Source of the DNA: Tricholomella constricta
Taxonomy: Eukaryota; Basidiomycota; Agaricomycetes; Agaricales; Lyophyllaceae
Assembly (NCBI GenBank): GCA_013368375.1
Contig: JAACJP010000017.1
Coordinates: forward strand, 186,001-250,000
DNA length: 64,000 nt
Direction of reading: 5' to 3'
The notes under the pieces were generated by a model. The model did no database searches and had not been told where the DNA came from. It saw only the letters and a list, made by a program, of their open reading frames with translations. The translations under genes and the position numbers were made by a program. Of this stretch, positions 34,961-47,500 are shown piece by piece. Within the stretch, counting starts at the first letter, position 1. The number at the start of each line of letters is the position of its first letter.

Positions 34961-35195
34961 TCCGGCCGTGAATCCCGTACAATATACCCGGACGGTTTGG
35001 CTACAGGCCCCATGGCTCTCTGTGGGTGTAGAGAGCCCGCTGCTGCAGTAAACCACAATACAGTGTATTGAGTCCGCTACTTCGTTAACAACCACACACT
35101 GTAAAGACGTCCGCTACAGCACAGAGGACCCACTAGGTGCGTCAACTACGGTACACTGTATAGGCCCGCTAGAGCGTTGGACACACTACGGTGTT
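34961..35195. other. Leader-like region before the gypsy gag
   Basis: It contains several short inverted repeats (for example around 35050-35065) and no coding potential. It could be the end of a 5' LTR and the untranslated leader of the gypsy element. No LTR partner or primer-binding site could be identified, so this stays tentative. Confidence 0.3.
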
Positions 35196-37861
35196 GTGTA
35201 TGTATGTGCTTTCACACAAAGAAGACCTTCACCACCACCTTTCGAAACCTCTCCTGCCTCAACAGGACACATGATGCAAGGGACCTTCGGATCCAACAGG
35301 TCCAGGCTGGAACACAACATTTTCCAACCAGGCCAACATGAGGGGGACTTTTCCTCAGCCAGTCAGGACCCTCGACGACCCCTACCCCGGACCCCCTCGA
35401 ATGTATTCAACCCGTCCTACCAACTCGCCACCCCCAACTATCCCCCCTTACCACCATCAACAACAACCTCCGGACCTCCGCCTTCAAGTAACCAGACTCC
35501 AGGGTCATACTACAAAAGGTTGAGACACCCGGAGATGTTCCAAAGGAGGGATAGGGCTTGGGAAGAGGGAGAGGGACAGTTCGCCCATCAACAAACCCCT
35601 TTCTACACGGCTCAGACCACAAAAGGATACTCTACGAGCTCTGCATGTCACGAGAAGAGTTTTCACGCCAAGGGCACGAGCTCCTAGTCAAAACCATGGG
35701 GATGGATCATCAACCCAGAACACCGGAACAATGAGCCAACCTCGTGTTGTCGACCATGCAACTGCATGAAGCACATCGACTACCCCCACAACTGACGGTG
35801 TTGTTGCAAATGGGGGGAAACAAAAGAAGGTTACACGGCCTAGCTGGAGAAATCCAGACGTCCAACGAGGGAAGAAGATTCTCCGACCCCCAAAGTGCGG
35901 GACGATCCTTCCATATGCCGATACAGGAGCCCGTTCCCTCCAGAATCGAAACTAGATTCGAAGAACCCCCACGAGCGACAAGCACTGTCAATACACAGAC
36001 AGCATTGGCTCTACTCAGGAGGATGAACCAGGGGAACACACCTCCCAGCCAAGAAGGATTCGAACCCACCGTCACGCTAGGGGCAGATGCTCGAAGAGCT
36101 CCAAGGTTTGGTTTCTGGGGAGCCCACAACTTACAAAGGATCCCCGAAGAGAACACCTCTTTCGAAGGACCGTTCTCCAGACCAAACTCGGGTTTTCAGG
36201 GCCTGCAGAGGACCTTCGCAAACCAAGAAGGAGTACCTTCGAGGGAACCCGAGAACATCCCCCTACCTCCGTCGGAACGGGGAATCCCAATGCCACTGTC
36301 ATACGCCCACAGCCACAAATTACACGAAGAAAACTCGGAAGGAAGAGAGGGAGCACCCCCTAGGGCATGAGAAGACTGGCGCCAAACACCACCTCATCTG
36401 ACAAATCAGAACAGGAGGTCACCGCAAGGCCCACGCCCAATCTCCCCAAGAGAACGACATGGAATTGGAGCGGACCCCGGCCCTGGTCAAAAACGTAAAC
36501 ATTCTCGATGGAAGGCAATGGGCACAGCAACAATTTCCTCAGTTCGAACAATATAGAACTGCCCACAACCCTGGACCAGCCCCACCAATACCCGGCGGAC
36601 AACCAAACCCCCAGTACAATGGACCACCGCCACCCCCATAACCCCAACCACCTCCGGGAACTTTGGGGCCATCAACCCCCAGAGGAAATCAATGGGGAAA
36701 CAGCTCCGGGGGACCAGAGGGGGGAGGAGGGGGTTACGGAGGAGGGGGGGGAGGCCCCGGAGGAGGAGGAGGTCCCGGAGGAACAGGAGGACCTGGAGGA
36801 GGCAGAGGATACGGACCACCAGGTGGCCCGGGAGGCCCCTGATGGGGAGGAGGAGGCCCAGGATGGGAAGGAGGAGGTCACGGAGGAGGAGGAGGCCCAC
36901 TCAGAAATCCAGGGGGAGGCCACTTCGCAAACCCTCAACGACCCCCACCTCCACCGCAACAACTCTTAGGCCCAAACCAAATCCTGACCTCGGAACAGTA
37001 CCGACACCTCCTAAACCTGGAATCGAAAATTGACATCAGGAAACCAGACCCCTTCACGGGAAAAGAACCGACGAGATAGAAGACCTTCATCACGGAATGC
37101 CTGGTAACGTTTCAAGCCAAGGCAATCACCTACAAACAGGACCACCTGAAGGTGTCATTCGCGAGCTCCTACTTAAAGGATGGAGCCATGGACTACTTCC
37201 GCCTACAACTCACGTACAACCCGCAACACCCTATGTTCACGAACTGGGAAGGGTTCGTACACGAATTGGGATCACGCTTCGGCATACCGAACTCCAGGGT
37301 GGAAGCCGAGAATGACATCTCACGACTGAAAATGAAGGAATGGGAAAAGTTCACAGCCTTCATCATCAAGTTCGAACAGGAAGCATACGAAACAGGCTGG
37401 AACTGGGTAGCACTACAATTCACGCTCCGGAAAGCGCTCCCTCCGTGAATCCTCAACGTACTGGCCATCGCACCAAGTCCCGAAACCTACGAAGGTTACC
37501 GAGATCTGGTCACTCAAATCGACTGGAGGTACTGGGAACATCGCATAGAAAATCCAGAGTCCTACAAACCTCTCTGGGCAAATAACGCGAACACCTCCAA
37601 CACCTCTGCACGACCTCCGATTGGACCTTCGATGGGACCCGCACACCGCACAACACCGGAAACGACTCAGGGAAATAGGAACGCACGCTTGAACGCCGAA
37701 AGTCATGATCAGGACCCGGACACAGATAAGGAAGGTAAGGCGCAGGATCAAGAAATCACATGGGACGACGAAGAAGCCCTACAAGCCAACAATTTTGGTT
37801 TCAAAAAGTCAACACGCCCCTGAGTGAAGATCGCCGAAGACATAAAGCAACCACATACAGG
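35196..37861 (+). pseudogene. Ty3/gypsy element 1: gag, degenerate, 5' part
   Basis: Coding blocks in changing frames include a Pro/Gln-rich start (near 35337), a block at 35744-36370, a Gly/Pro-rich low-complexity block (36700-36940) and the capsid-like retrotransposon gag domain. The last reads LTSEQYRHLLNLESKIDIRK, PDPFTGKEP, FASSYLKDGAMDYFRLQL and FGIPNSRVEAENDISRLKM. In-frame stops are at about 37077, 37446 and 37821, and the frame shifts several times. The block ends at the KDZ insertion. The zinc-knuckle end of the same gag resumes at 51691. Confidence 0.8.
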
Positions 37862-38570
37862 CACTACAATGTACCGTGTCCCACGGTCCAGCGGGGCCAT
37901 ACATGTAGCCGTACTGACGGCACCAGCGGGGCCGCTGGAGCGCCAGCGGGGCCACTACATGTAGCCGTGTTGCACGGTACCAGCGGGGCCTCTACATGTA
38001 GTCGTCTGGCACGGTTCCAGCGGCCCCGCTGCACTACCAGCGGGCCCATATGATGCTGTGGGGGCCAGCGGGGTGGGGGCTAGCGGGGGGTTGGCACCTC
38101 AGCGGACCTCCGCGGGTCGCTTCTTTTGGGGCCTATATATGGGGGCAGCGGTATGGCGGATTGCCCACCTCAGCGGACCTCCGCGGGTCGCCGTTTTGGG
38201 GGCTGGTGTGGGGGATTGCCCACGTCGGTGGACCTCCGCGGGTCGCCGTTTTGGGGGCTGGTGTGGGGGATTGCCCACGTCGGTGGACCTCCGCGGGTCG
38301 CCGTTTTGGGGGCTGGTATGGGGGATTGCCCACGTCGGCGGACCTCCGCGGGTCGCCGTTTTGGGGGCTGGTATGGGATTGCCCACGTCGGCGGACCTCC
38401 GCGGGTCGCCGTTTTGGGGGCTGGTATGGGATTGCCCACGTCCGCGGACCTCCGCGGGTCGCCTTCTCCCAGCACTGTGGCGGGCCTGGACAGGCGTGTC
38501 CGCGGACACATACATGTCCGCGGGTCGTTCTCTGGAGGCACCCCCGGCAGCAGGTCTGGCCAGGGCATTA
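37862..38570 (+). repeat. Left terminal inverted repeat with subterminal tandem array
   Basis: The first 300 bp carry repeated blocks of CAGCGGGGCC and TACATGTAG. From about 38160 to 38470 a 54-56 bp unit (GGGATTGCCCACGTCGG then ACCTCCGCGGGTCGCC and TTTTGGGGGCTGGT) is repeated about six times. The sequence matches the right end in reverse complement to about 38570. Confidence 0.88.
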
Positions 38571-38710
38571 CCAATGTCCGCGGATCAATACATGTCCACG
38601 GGCCTCCATCTACAGGGATTACTAATCACAGTCATGTAATTGCGTGCAATCACACATTGTTGCACAAGTACTTAATGACAGAAGTGCAGAAGTGTACCAA
38701 ATTATGTCCT

Positions 38711-39277
38711 CTATGTATCTCCCATTTGAGGCCCATCAATTTCATTGCGGATGGTACGGAAGGCATCGAGAGCCACTTGCAGGCTGTTAAGTTTGGCGAC
38801 CTCCGCCAGATACAGCTGACGAGCCGCAGAGGCATAGGATACGCTGTGAAGTTGCTGGAAAGCTTTGATTTCAGCGTGGAGACCAAGGAGCTCTCGCTGT
38901 GTCATTGGCTAATAAATGACTGTTAGTTTTGTAGACAAGGTGTGCATAAAAAGACTTACGGGGTCCGCGGGGATTATAACGGAACCAGAGGCCAGAGTCA
39001 GAAACCCTCCATCTCTGTGCTTCACTGGCTACTCAATTCATGTTAGCTATCCCTTCAATGAATGACCAGCAATTCCATCACTTACTCCAGGATCAGCCTT
39101 GGCCTTCTTTAGCTCTTTTTCCTTCAAAGCTTCAGTTAGGAGCTTCTGCTCCGTTATGGCAGCCAGATATTGTGGCACAAGGTATTCCCGGCCATTGGAA
39201 TTGATTACAACATATCCGCGGAGCGGAGTAGGTTGTATGTCCGCGGAGTTACTTCCTGATGAGTTGATGGAGCTCAT
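38711..39277 (-). CDS. KDZ-element ORF 1, unknown, about 151 residues
   Basis: Three minus-strand exons: 39277 to about 39089 (ends before a GTAAGT donor), a middle exon encoding PVKHRDGGFLTLASGSVIIP (ends before GTAAGT near 38959) and a last exon starting PMTQRELLGLHAEIKAF near 38908 and ending at 38711. The product is helical in its second half. I do not recognise it. Its codons include CCGCGG sites (for example NSADI from TCCGCGGAC). It probably belongs to the transposon, as accessory protein or passenger. Confidence 0.55.
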
Positions 39278-39527
39278 TTGTACGGGTCTGGGCAGTGTCT
39301 TGACAAAGTGTTAAAAGAAGGCCACCTTTATGGTCTGGAAGGGCCCTGACCTTCCAACGTGGTTAGAATCTGCCAGAACGACGGAGAACAATTAGTAAGA
39401 GTGCTATAATTGGAAGTTGCACGTGACCATGTTGAGAATTTTCAACTCCTGCGCAACTCTTCTTCCCCCCCCATATCCGCCACCACTTCCAAATCTAAGT
39501 CCGCAACACCGCACTCCGCGCATCAAA

Positions 39528-41872
39528 ATGTCCGACATCACGGCTCTGAAGACGATCGACAACGACATTGTCAAGGCTGTCGAAAACGGCGATGTCCCGG
39601 CTCTGATCGAGCTGTACAAAAAAACAGCGGTATGTTTTTTCTTGCTATCTTAATCAACTACTGACCATTATGAAATCAGAAAAAATTATGGCCCCGGGTC
39701 AAGGCCAGCACCATCCCGGAGGTTGCGCAGGCCAGGCACGCCTCCCTCCTTGCTGCCACCATCCGAAAGATCCAGGACCTCTCGCATGGAGAGGACCCGA
39801 AGGACCTGTTGGGTAAACTCCTCGACATTGTGCGTGCTCACCAGGGCCAACAGCCGACAATGGGGTCCGCGGGGCAGGCAGCAGGTGCCGCGGAGGCGGA
39901 GTCGTCAAGGGCCGCCGCGGAGAGGGCAGCAAGGGCTGCGGAGGCCGAGGAGGCAAGGAAACGGGCGATGGAACTGGCAAGGAGAAAGGCCGCGGAAATG
40001 GCAGAGGAGATGAAGGCCGCGGAGGACGCAAGGCGGGAGAAGAGGAAGGCCAAATGGGCTGCAGAGCAGAGGTTGGAGGAAGAAAGGGAGAGGGAGGAAA
40101 AGGAGAAGAGGGAGAGGGAGGAGGAGGAGGAGATGGAGAGAGCGAGAGCAGAGAAGGCTGCGCGGAGGAGGGCTGCCAAAGAGAGGGAGGCAGAGGCAAA
40201 GGAGGCAGAGGCAAGGGCAGCGGCAGCGGAAGTGAGGGCCGCGGAGTTGAGGGCCGCAGCGTTGAGGGCGGAGAAGGAGAGGGCAGAAAAGGAGCGGGCG
40301 GAGAAGGAGAGGGCGGAGAAGGCGGAGAGGCAGAGGAGGAAAAAGGGAAAGCAGAGGGAATTGGGCGGGTCCGCGGGGGTCAAAGCCGCGGGAATGGGGC
40401 CCGGTGAGTAGTTCATTTTTCTATCACTTAGTGCGACACTGATCTTTCCCAACAGAACAGCACCATGTCCGGGTTACGGACCCCTTGCCTTCCGCCGCGG
40501 ACAAGGGAAAGGGCAAGGCGGTGCAGTCATTCCAGGACTTGGCCCGGGACGACAGCGACAACGAACTCCAAGCGATGCCCGCGGTCAAGTACGGAAACTA
40601 TGACCCCGCCTGTGTACGATGCACACTGAGGAATTTGGAGTGCGAGAGACAGGGTGGGAGGGCAACAGCCTGCTTTCCATGCAAACTTGCAAAGCAGAGT
40701 TGTGCTTTCTCACCGGTTTTTCCGAGGACGGGGCCAAAGCCAACAAAGGTCAAGCGGGCAAAGGAGAATATCGCGGGTCCCTGTAAGTTCTCGTTCATCT
40801 TTTTTATTACTTTGCTAATAAATATACTTGTAGCCACTCACCCCCGGTCCGCTGCCACGCCCTCCGCGGACTTCAACCCCGCGGGGCCTTGTAAGTTTTT
40901 TTGCTTCTCTCTATCACTTTGCTAATGAAGACCCTTGTAGCCACCCACTTCCCGTCTGCTGCCGCGCTCCCCATGCCCCCCCCGCCCCCCGCGCTCCCCG
41001 TGGACTTCGACCCCACGGCGATCCTGACCAGGCTTGCGACCGTGACGGCAGAAAATGCCGCTTTGCGGGAGCGGATGTCAGATCTGGAGGTCAGCGTCCA
41101 ATTGGTGCTGAAGCGGGACAGGAGGCGGTCAATGCAGTGCGAGCTCATCAACCTTAGGGCTGCAGAGCTTGTACTTGCACAGCGGGAGTTGGAGTGGGCA
41201 GGGAGGGAGGTATTGGGTGAGGCGGAACGTCAGGGAGTCGAGGTGCAGCGCCTGCAGAAGCGCGTGGAGATGCTAGAGGCGCAGGCACCTCTTCCCGAGG
41301 AGCTGGCCGCGGAGATGTTTGCGGACATGGCCGCCCTCAACATGGACAACATGGACTGGCAAGCACCTGCGCAAGCAACTCCGCCTACTCCGCACAAGCC
41401 CGCGGCGTCCGCTCAAGATCCGCCTCCGCCACCGTCTTCACCCCAGTCAGCGTCGGAGGGAACTCCGCCTCCCTCCATCCCTCTGCCCTCCTTGCCAACC
41501 ACCCCTCTGCCCCCCGCGCCCACCACCCCTCCACCCCCGTTGCCCACCACCCCTGTGCCCACCGCCCCTGTGCCCACCACCCCTGTGCCCACCACCCCTG
41601 TGCCCACCACCCCCGCCCTTGCCACCCCTCCACCACCGGACTGGAGCCCGACTGGGCCTGGTGCAGTCGCCAGCCCCGCACCCACTCTCCAATTGATTCT
41701 GCCCACCCCACAAGGATCCGCGGCCCCCGCGGGCCTTGCCACTCCGTCTCCGCGGCTCAGTCCTGAGAGCCACAGCGGGTCACCTGCTCCAGAGGAGGAA
41801 GGTTCCCGAGGCACAAAACGCAAAGCGACGGATGAGGGTGGAGGGCCTTCAAAAAAACAAAATTCAGCCTAG
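39528..41872 (+). CDS. KDZ-element ORF 2: coiled-coil protein with Zn2Cys6-like cluster
   Basis: Five exons join in phase: 39528-39629, 39680-40403, 40456-40782, 40834-40890 and 40941-41872, giving 713 residues. The N-terminal third is a long Ala/Glu/Arg/Lys coiled coil. Near residue 320 lies CVRC-x6-C-x9-C-x2-C-x6-C (CVRCTLRNLEC ... CFPCKLAKQSC), a spacing close to the Gal4-type binuclear zinc cluster that binds CGG triplets. A second coiled coil (LTRLATVTAENAALRERMSD) and a Pro/Thr-rich tail with TTPVP repeats follow, ending with a basic KRKATDEG segment. Exon 4 and the introns beside it look like a small tandem duplication (STHPRSAA and STHFPSAA). DNA binding is inferred, not shown. Confidence 0.62.
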
Positions 41873-42066
41873 GCGGCTCGGACTTTCACACCCCGCGGAC
41901 TTCCTTCAAAAATGCATTTTCTTTACTGGACAAATATATGATAGCAAAGCACTGGCATCTTGTAGTGTATATACTGCCACATGATCTAAAAGTATATACA
42001 ATAAAACAATTTTCTTGAACATTGTGATCAATTGTCAACAATTATAAGTGATGAGAAAACAGTAGA

Positions 42067-44264
42067 CTAGCGGCGCCTTGTGCTTCCTTTAGACCTGTTG
42101 CCAGCCCCCGCGGACTTTGATGTTGTGGCTCGCGTTGCGGCCCCAGTGCGTGTGCGGCTGCCCCTGGTATTGGCACTGGCACCAAAGTCCGCGGCCTCCG
42201 CAAGCAGTAAATCCTGCTTTGATTTCTTTCGCTTGGTCTGTCCTTCAACCTGCTTGCGCTTGCGTGTAACCGGAGGTGGGGGCGGAGTTGGTGAATTAGG
42301 CGGAGAGGGAGTAGGAGTGTTGGGCGGCGGAGTTACCTCGTTGAGGAGCTGCATTGCAGTTGCCGGCACCATATACAGTGGCAGCCCTTCGCCAGGCCCA
42401 TTGGTGGGTGCCTGTGTCGGAAGTCCGCGTGCATTTAAGCGGTGCATGGTGGTTTCATCAACGGTGACCAGGCCTCCATTGGTCGTGGGGTCTGGTTCAG
42501 GACTCTGTTCTCCAGATCCGCGGGGCTCGTTGGGTGCTCCGCGGGGTGTGTCGGGTGGTCCATGAGGGTCATTATTTTGTGATTGATTCTGATTGTCTTC
42601 TGCAAGTTCATCGGGCGGTCCGCGGGGTTCGTTATCCTGTAATCCCGGGGGTGTCAGACGTTGGTTTTCATCTGGTGCTGGACTGCCGTGTTCGTCGTTA
42701 CTGCCTTCCAGGTCCGGCATCGAAATAAGGCTTTCTAAGGGGTCCGGAGCCGGTGCTTTTTTTTTGCCCCTCTTTCGCCTTGCTTTCTTTGCTGCTGCCG
42801 CGGCAGCCAAAGCTTCCTGGTCCTTGCGCGCCCCGTAGACCGCCTCCGTTCTCTCCTTTTTCTTGTTCAAGTAACTGGACCAGCGAAAGGTCTCTGAGGG
42901 TCCAAGCCTCTTCTGGCGAGAGCGCCAGAAGTCGAGCAACTCCCGGAGTTCATGTAGTCGGAGGTTCCGTGGGTCTTGAATCCGGATGTCCGCGGGCACG
43001 TACTCCGCGGAGATGAACATTCCATTGTCCACTTTTATGGAAGTGAAAGGAGGGGATGACAGGAGGTATCCGGATGCAAGTTCTGTAAGGAAATTAGGAT
43101 AGGCCTGATATGATATCAAAGAATTATCACGTACTGTAATGCTGTTTCAGGAATGCGCGGACCAGAAGCTCAAGGTCATCTTTGGTCTGTTGCACACCTT
43201 CTACCAACTCCGGTAGAATTGGAAAACCATCATTTTGTTGGTCCAGCTGTAGATCTGGACGTGGCTTCATTACTGAATCAGTCTGATGCAGGGGGTCTGG
43301 TGCAATAGATTCCTGGAGGGCAACCACATAGTCCAAAACCTTTCTCTTGAAATCCGACACCAGCTGCGGAAAGGTATCACTGAAACCTTTACTGATCACC
43401 CCTGCATTTGCCGCAATGGTGTCGTGACTGGCCCGCGGCGGACATCAGCACAAGCCCGCGGAGTTGATGGACAACTCACACGCGGATATTTAGGTCCCCA
43501 TCTTGCGAATTCCATACCACAAAGGTAAGAGACAGCATGCCCATCTCTCGCCACCTGTTGGCATCCTCATTCTCCACTCGTTGAAAGCCCCGCTTATCCG
43601 CATTCCTGAGATTAGAAGGTATCAACTCCGCAATGTCCGCGGGCCCGCGGAGCTACTCACTTGCGCTGCTCCTCCGGAGGATAGCCCTTGGTGCTCCACT
43701 CACGGGCAGTGGCCTCTGCCTCCCGGAGTTGTTGCGGAGTGAGTTTGTTCATCACCCGTGCCAAAGCCTTGTTGCGTTGCTCGAAGGCCGCGGTGGGAGA
43801 TTCATCGACCTCCTCCAGTATCTCTTTCAACTCTTCGGTGATCAAGCCGCGCATTGTCCGATTGACTACCTGGCGCACGGTAACCTTCAAATTTCCCGAT
43901 GACTGGTTATATGATGGGTAGGGCCTCCAGTTGTTCCTCACCCAATCTGCCAGTTTCTGTATGCTAATCAGTGTGATGACACAGAGATACACACTCTAGC
44001 CTGACGGACCAGGGTAGCCGACGCGGACTTCTTTGCCGTCTTTGGCTCTGTTCCCTTTGCCTTCCAGCAGTTAAAAATATCAACCAATACTTTGTCCTTG
44101 AAAATGGCTGCCCTTTTTTTCTTGTCCGACTCCTCTCGGTACTCCTCTCGGTACTTGTTGAGGACCGCGCGCTCGTCAGCCGGATACCGGGGCTCCTTAC
44201 TTGTCTTCTTCAGGGCCGCGGGGGCATGTGTGACTGTTTCCGGTGTGAAAATATTTCCGGACAT
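42067..44264 (-). CDS. KDZ-element ORF 3, unknown
   Basis: A multi-exon minus-strand gene starting MSGNIFTPETVTHAPAALKK (44264). Exon 2 starts KLADWVRNNWRPYP near 43955. Further exons encode ADKRGFQRVENEDANRWREM, FSDTFPQLVSDFKRKVLDYV and the last, long exon ELASGYLLSSPPF ... to TAG 42067. The middle is helical; the C terminus is Pro-rich with a basic KRKQVEGQTKRKKSKQD nuclear-localisation-like stretch. Splice sites are canonical. No enzymatic motif is recognised. It is divergent from the transposase gene, with 262 bp between starts. Confidence 0.55.
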
Positions 44265-44526
44265 GGTGGAGCTCCGTTAAAAAAATTCCCTATTTGGGTC
44301 ACAAAGGGTTGAACTTCACGCTTGACAGTTGTCCCACACTACCCGCATTTGGCAAAGAAGTTTCCAGTTTGGGTAATATGAGGCACGGGTGCATCGATGA
44401 CCCCGATTGTGAGTGCAGCTGACCTTGCACATGTACAACCATGAGGACATGTCCGAGAGTAATCAGTGATCCATCAGTAGACAGGTTCTGGTTTTTCCAC
44501 CATATCAGATCTCCTCCCTACCCACT

Positions 44527-47500
44527 ATGTTGCGTGCAGTAAAGCGCACACGTCGCAAGAAGGATGAAGTCCTTAAGCAAAGTTCTCGCTCATACGCCAT
44601 GGATGTCGAGACAACAGTCAGGCATACCAGCAGGGGTGACATCGTGGAATCCAGGAAAGTCCCCTTGCGCAAGAGGTCACCGGACCCTGCTACATCTGTC
44701 CGTCGGGGTGTGCAGACCCATGTCCAACCCTTTGAGCATTCGGACATTCACTCAACAGAGCTGAATGACACCACTGATGAGGTGGCCCCCAAACGGGGCA
44801 AGGTGAATTGTTCTTTGACGTAGAGTGTACATGTAACTGAATCACAGCACAGACACAAGGTGATTACCTCCAAGAATTTGTGAACCATGTTCCAGAGCTG
44901 TTGAAGGGGCTACTTGGGAGAGAGCACATTGAGAATCAAACTCAATGTTCTGATTGTCCCAAGGGCAACTATGGACGTTGGCGTTGTCGAGACTGTCTCA
45001 GTGACAGGATACTCTGCCGGGGTTGCATGCGGACAACTCACAGGGACAATCCTCTCCATCGCATTGAGTTCTGGACAGGTCACTACTTCCAGGCAGCTCA
45101 GCTGCACGAGGTTGGTACCTACTTGCTGGTCCCTCACTCCTCCGGGAAAGCAATCTGTGATACGCTGCAGCTGCAACAGGAGCAGTTGGAGACTTACCAG
45201 GTGAAATACGACGATGAAGAACAGAAGAACGACCGCACAGAGCAGCAAAACGACCCCGCGGGTCGACAGGCCAACTCCGCGGACGCCGCGGACATGCCGG
45301 AACAGCCTTCCTATGATGCGGAGGACGATGATTATATGGCGCGCTTGAGCCGCGCTTATGGTCTACAGCCAGAATTTCATCCAATTGCTGAGGCAGGGTC
45401 TACTCTGGACACAGTTGAAGTCGAAGTGGACGAGGAAGATGACGATGACACTGGTCTCGATGATGACCTTCCGGCAAGAATGCCACGGCACGACGCCTTC
45501 AAGAATCGTTATGTGCGCATTGTACATGTCAATGGAATTCACTACATTCCACTTGTCTTCTGTTCATGCCGCGGAGTCGGCAAGGTCAATACAGACCTGA
45601 TGCACAAACGATTGGTGCCGGCTAGCTTCACACGATACAATACGCTCTTCACCACTGCAGTCCTCGATGATTATCGCCTTGCGAACCTGGAATGCAAGGC
45701 ATCTGCATTTCAGTATTGGCACAAACTCAGCCGGACTACCGCTGCAGCAACGAGCTCCGCGGACATCGACAACTTTTATCGCGAACTCCGCCGGCTCTCG
45801 CGTTCATGGAGATGGCTCAAGAAGCTCAAATGGGGTGGATTTGGCAGCAATAACAGAGATCCAATGCAAACCACTGCAGGGGTCGCCATTTTTTGCCCCA
45901 CATGTCCGCAGCCAGGTGTGAATCTCCCCGCGGGGTGGGCCGCGGACCCGAATAAGTGAGTGCATTTGGTGACGATTGATAATTGTTATTGACATTATAT
46001 GCAGAAAAGTATACATGAGGTCTTTTGTGGCAGATGGCAATTTCAAAGCGGATCATGTTCGCCAAAAGAACAGTGCAATGGATGTTTGGCTGTCGGAAGG
46101 GTCAGGCATGATGGCTAACCGTGCCAATTATAACGAGTTTTTGAAGGAGGCCTTCAACGTGATGACAGTGAGTCAAGTCGATTACCCCCGCGGCGTAGGC
46201 CGCGGTGTTCCATCAACTCCGCGGAGTTCTCTACTAACGTCCATTTTAGAAAGCCCCTTGCGAGAATCAGTTCCGCGCTGTTGAGCAGGCAATGCTTGTG
46301 TCCAAAGCCTGTGATGTTAAAGGAATTGTAGCCATTGCATGTGCGCGGCATGGCTGTTTTGCCCCCAACAGCCTGTCGGACCTCCACGCGGGGGAGCAGC
46401 AAAAGAATGTGGACTGGGCATTCCTCCAGGCGCTTAAAACAACAAATGTGGAAAAAATCGACGAGGTGTTATTGATCTACGATATTGCCTGCCAATACAT
46501 GGTACACTTTCTAAAGCGCATCGGTCACCTACTCCCCCCAGGAATGACTATCGCTCAGGCCATCGGACTACTCCATGTTCACGGTCACAAAGATGATTGC
46601 TTTAACCGCTTTGCAACTTCTTTCATTCCAGGCGCTGCTATAGTTGCGGGTGAAATTCTGGAGAGTTTGTGGGCCGTATTGAACACTGTGTCACCAATGA
46701 CCAGAACTGCAACATTGGCACACCGAGCAGAGATCCTGGATGATCATATGAATGATTCTAACTGGAAGAAACTCCTGCAGATGCGTTAGTAAAATTTCAT
46801 CCATTCCGTTACGATAATTGACAATGTCCGCGGCCGCGGAGTAGCGGTCACATTGTGTCGGACATACGAAAAGGCGACCGAGATGTTGGAGACTGCTGAA
46901 GAATATTTCAAAGGTGTCGCTTCAGGCATAAGCCGCACACACACTGCAAGGTGGGAGGTGGAGATCCAGGAGGCCGAGCGGAGGAGGGTTCATGATGTCA
47001 AGGCCATGGACATCCTCAAAGCACGGACCGCGGACATCGGGCAGCCGGGAGATTCTGGGCCTGTGGAGCACTCAACAGCTGAAGAGGAGTGGATACAATC
47101 AGGCCTTGATCTTGAGGAGCGCCAGTAAGACATTTTATCTCTATTTGGCTTCCGGAGCTGAACAGTTTCCATCTAGAATTGGCCTTCAAGACAAAGTCCG
47201 CCAACTTGCGCGCGAGCCGCGGGAAGATGTCTGCAAGGCCGTCGAAACTGAAAGACAAAGCCTACGTTCACAAATTGATGTGTTCACATCAAAACAGCTG
47301 AGCATAAACTTCATTCCTTCGGCCTCCGCGGAGGATGTGCCAGGGAACGTCGAAGCCTTTGACAACCTAGACGAGCACCCCGCGGACCTGGCCTCCGGAG
47401 ACGCCGCGGCGCCGGCCCAAACACCCTCCCGTCCTGCGCCTGTCAGTGCAACAGAAGGACCCCTACCACCAGAGCAGACACCTATTTGCCTGCCATCCGC

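Noticed and set aside
38160..38470. CRISPR-like regular repeats
   Set aside because: Units are contiguous without unique spacers, mirrored at the other end of a transposon, and the genome is eukaryotic.
38050..38926. Open frames of 190-266 codons across the left KDZ end, and matching ones in the right end
   Set aside because: They read through the tandem 54-57 bp units in every frame and strand, which is expected for stop-free GC-rich repeats.
41385..41823. Minus-strand Gly/Trp-rich repeats opposite the TTPVP region
   Set aside because: They are the complement of the Pro/Thr repeats of ORF 2 and have no independent support.
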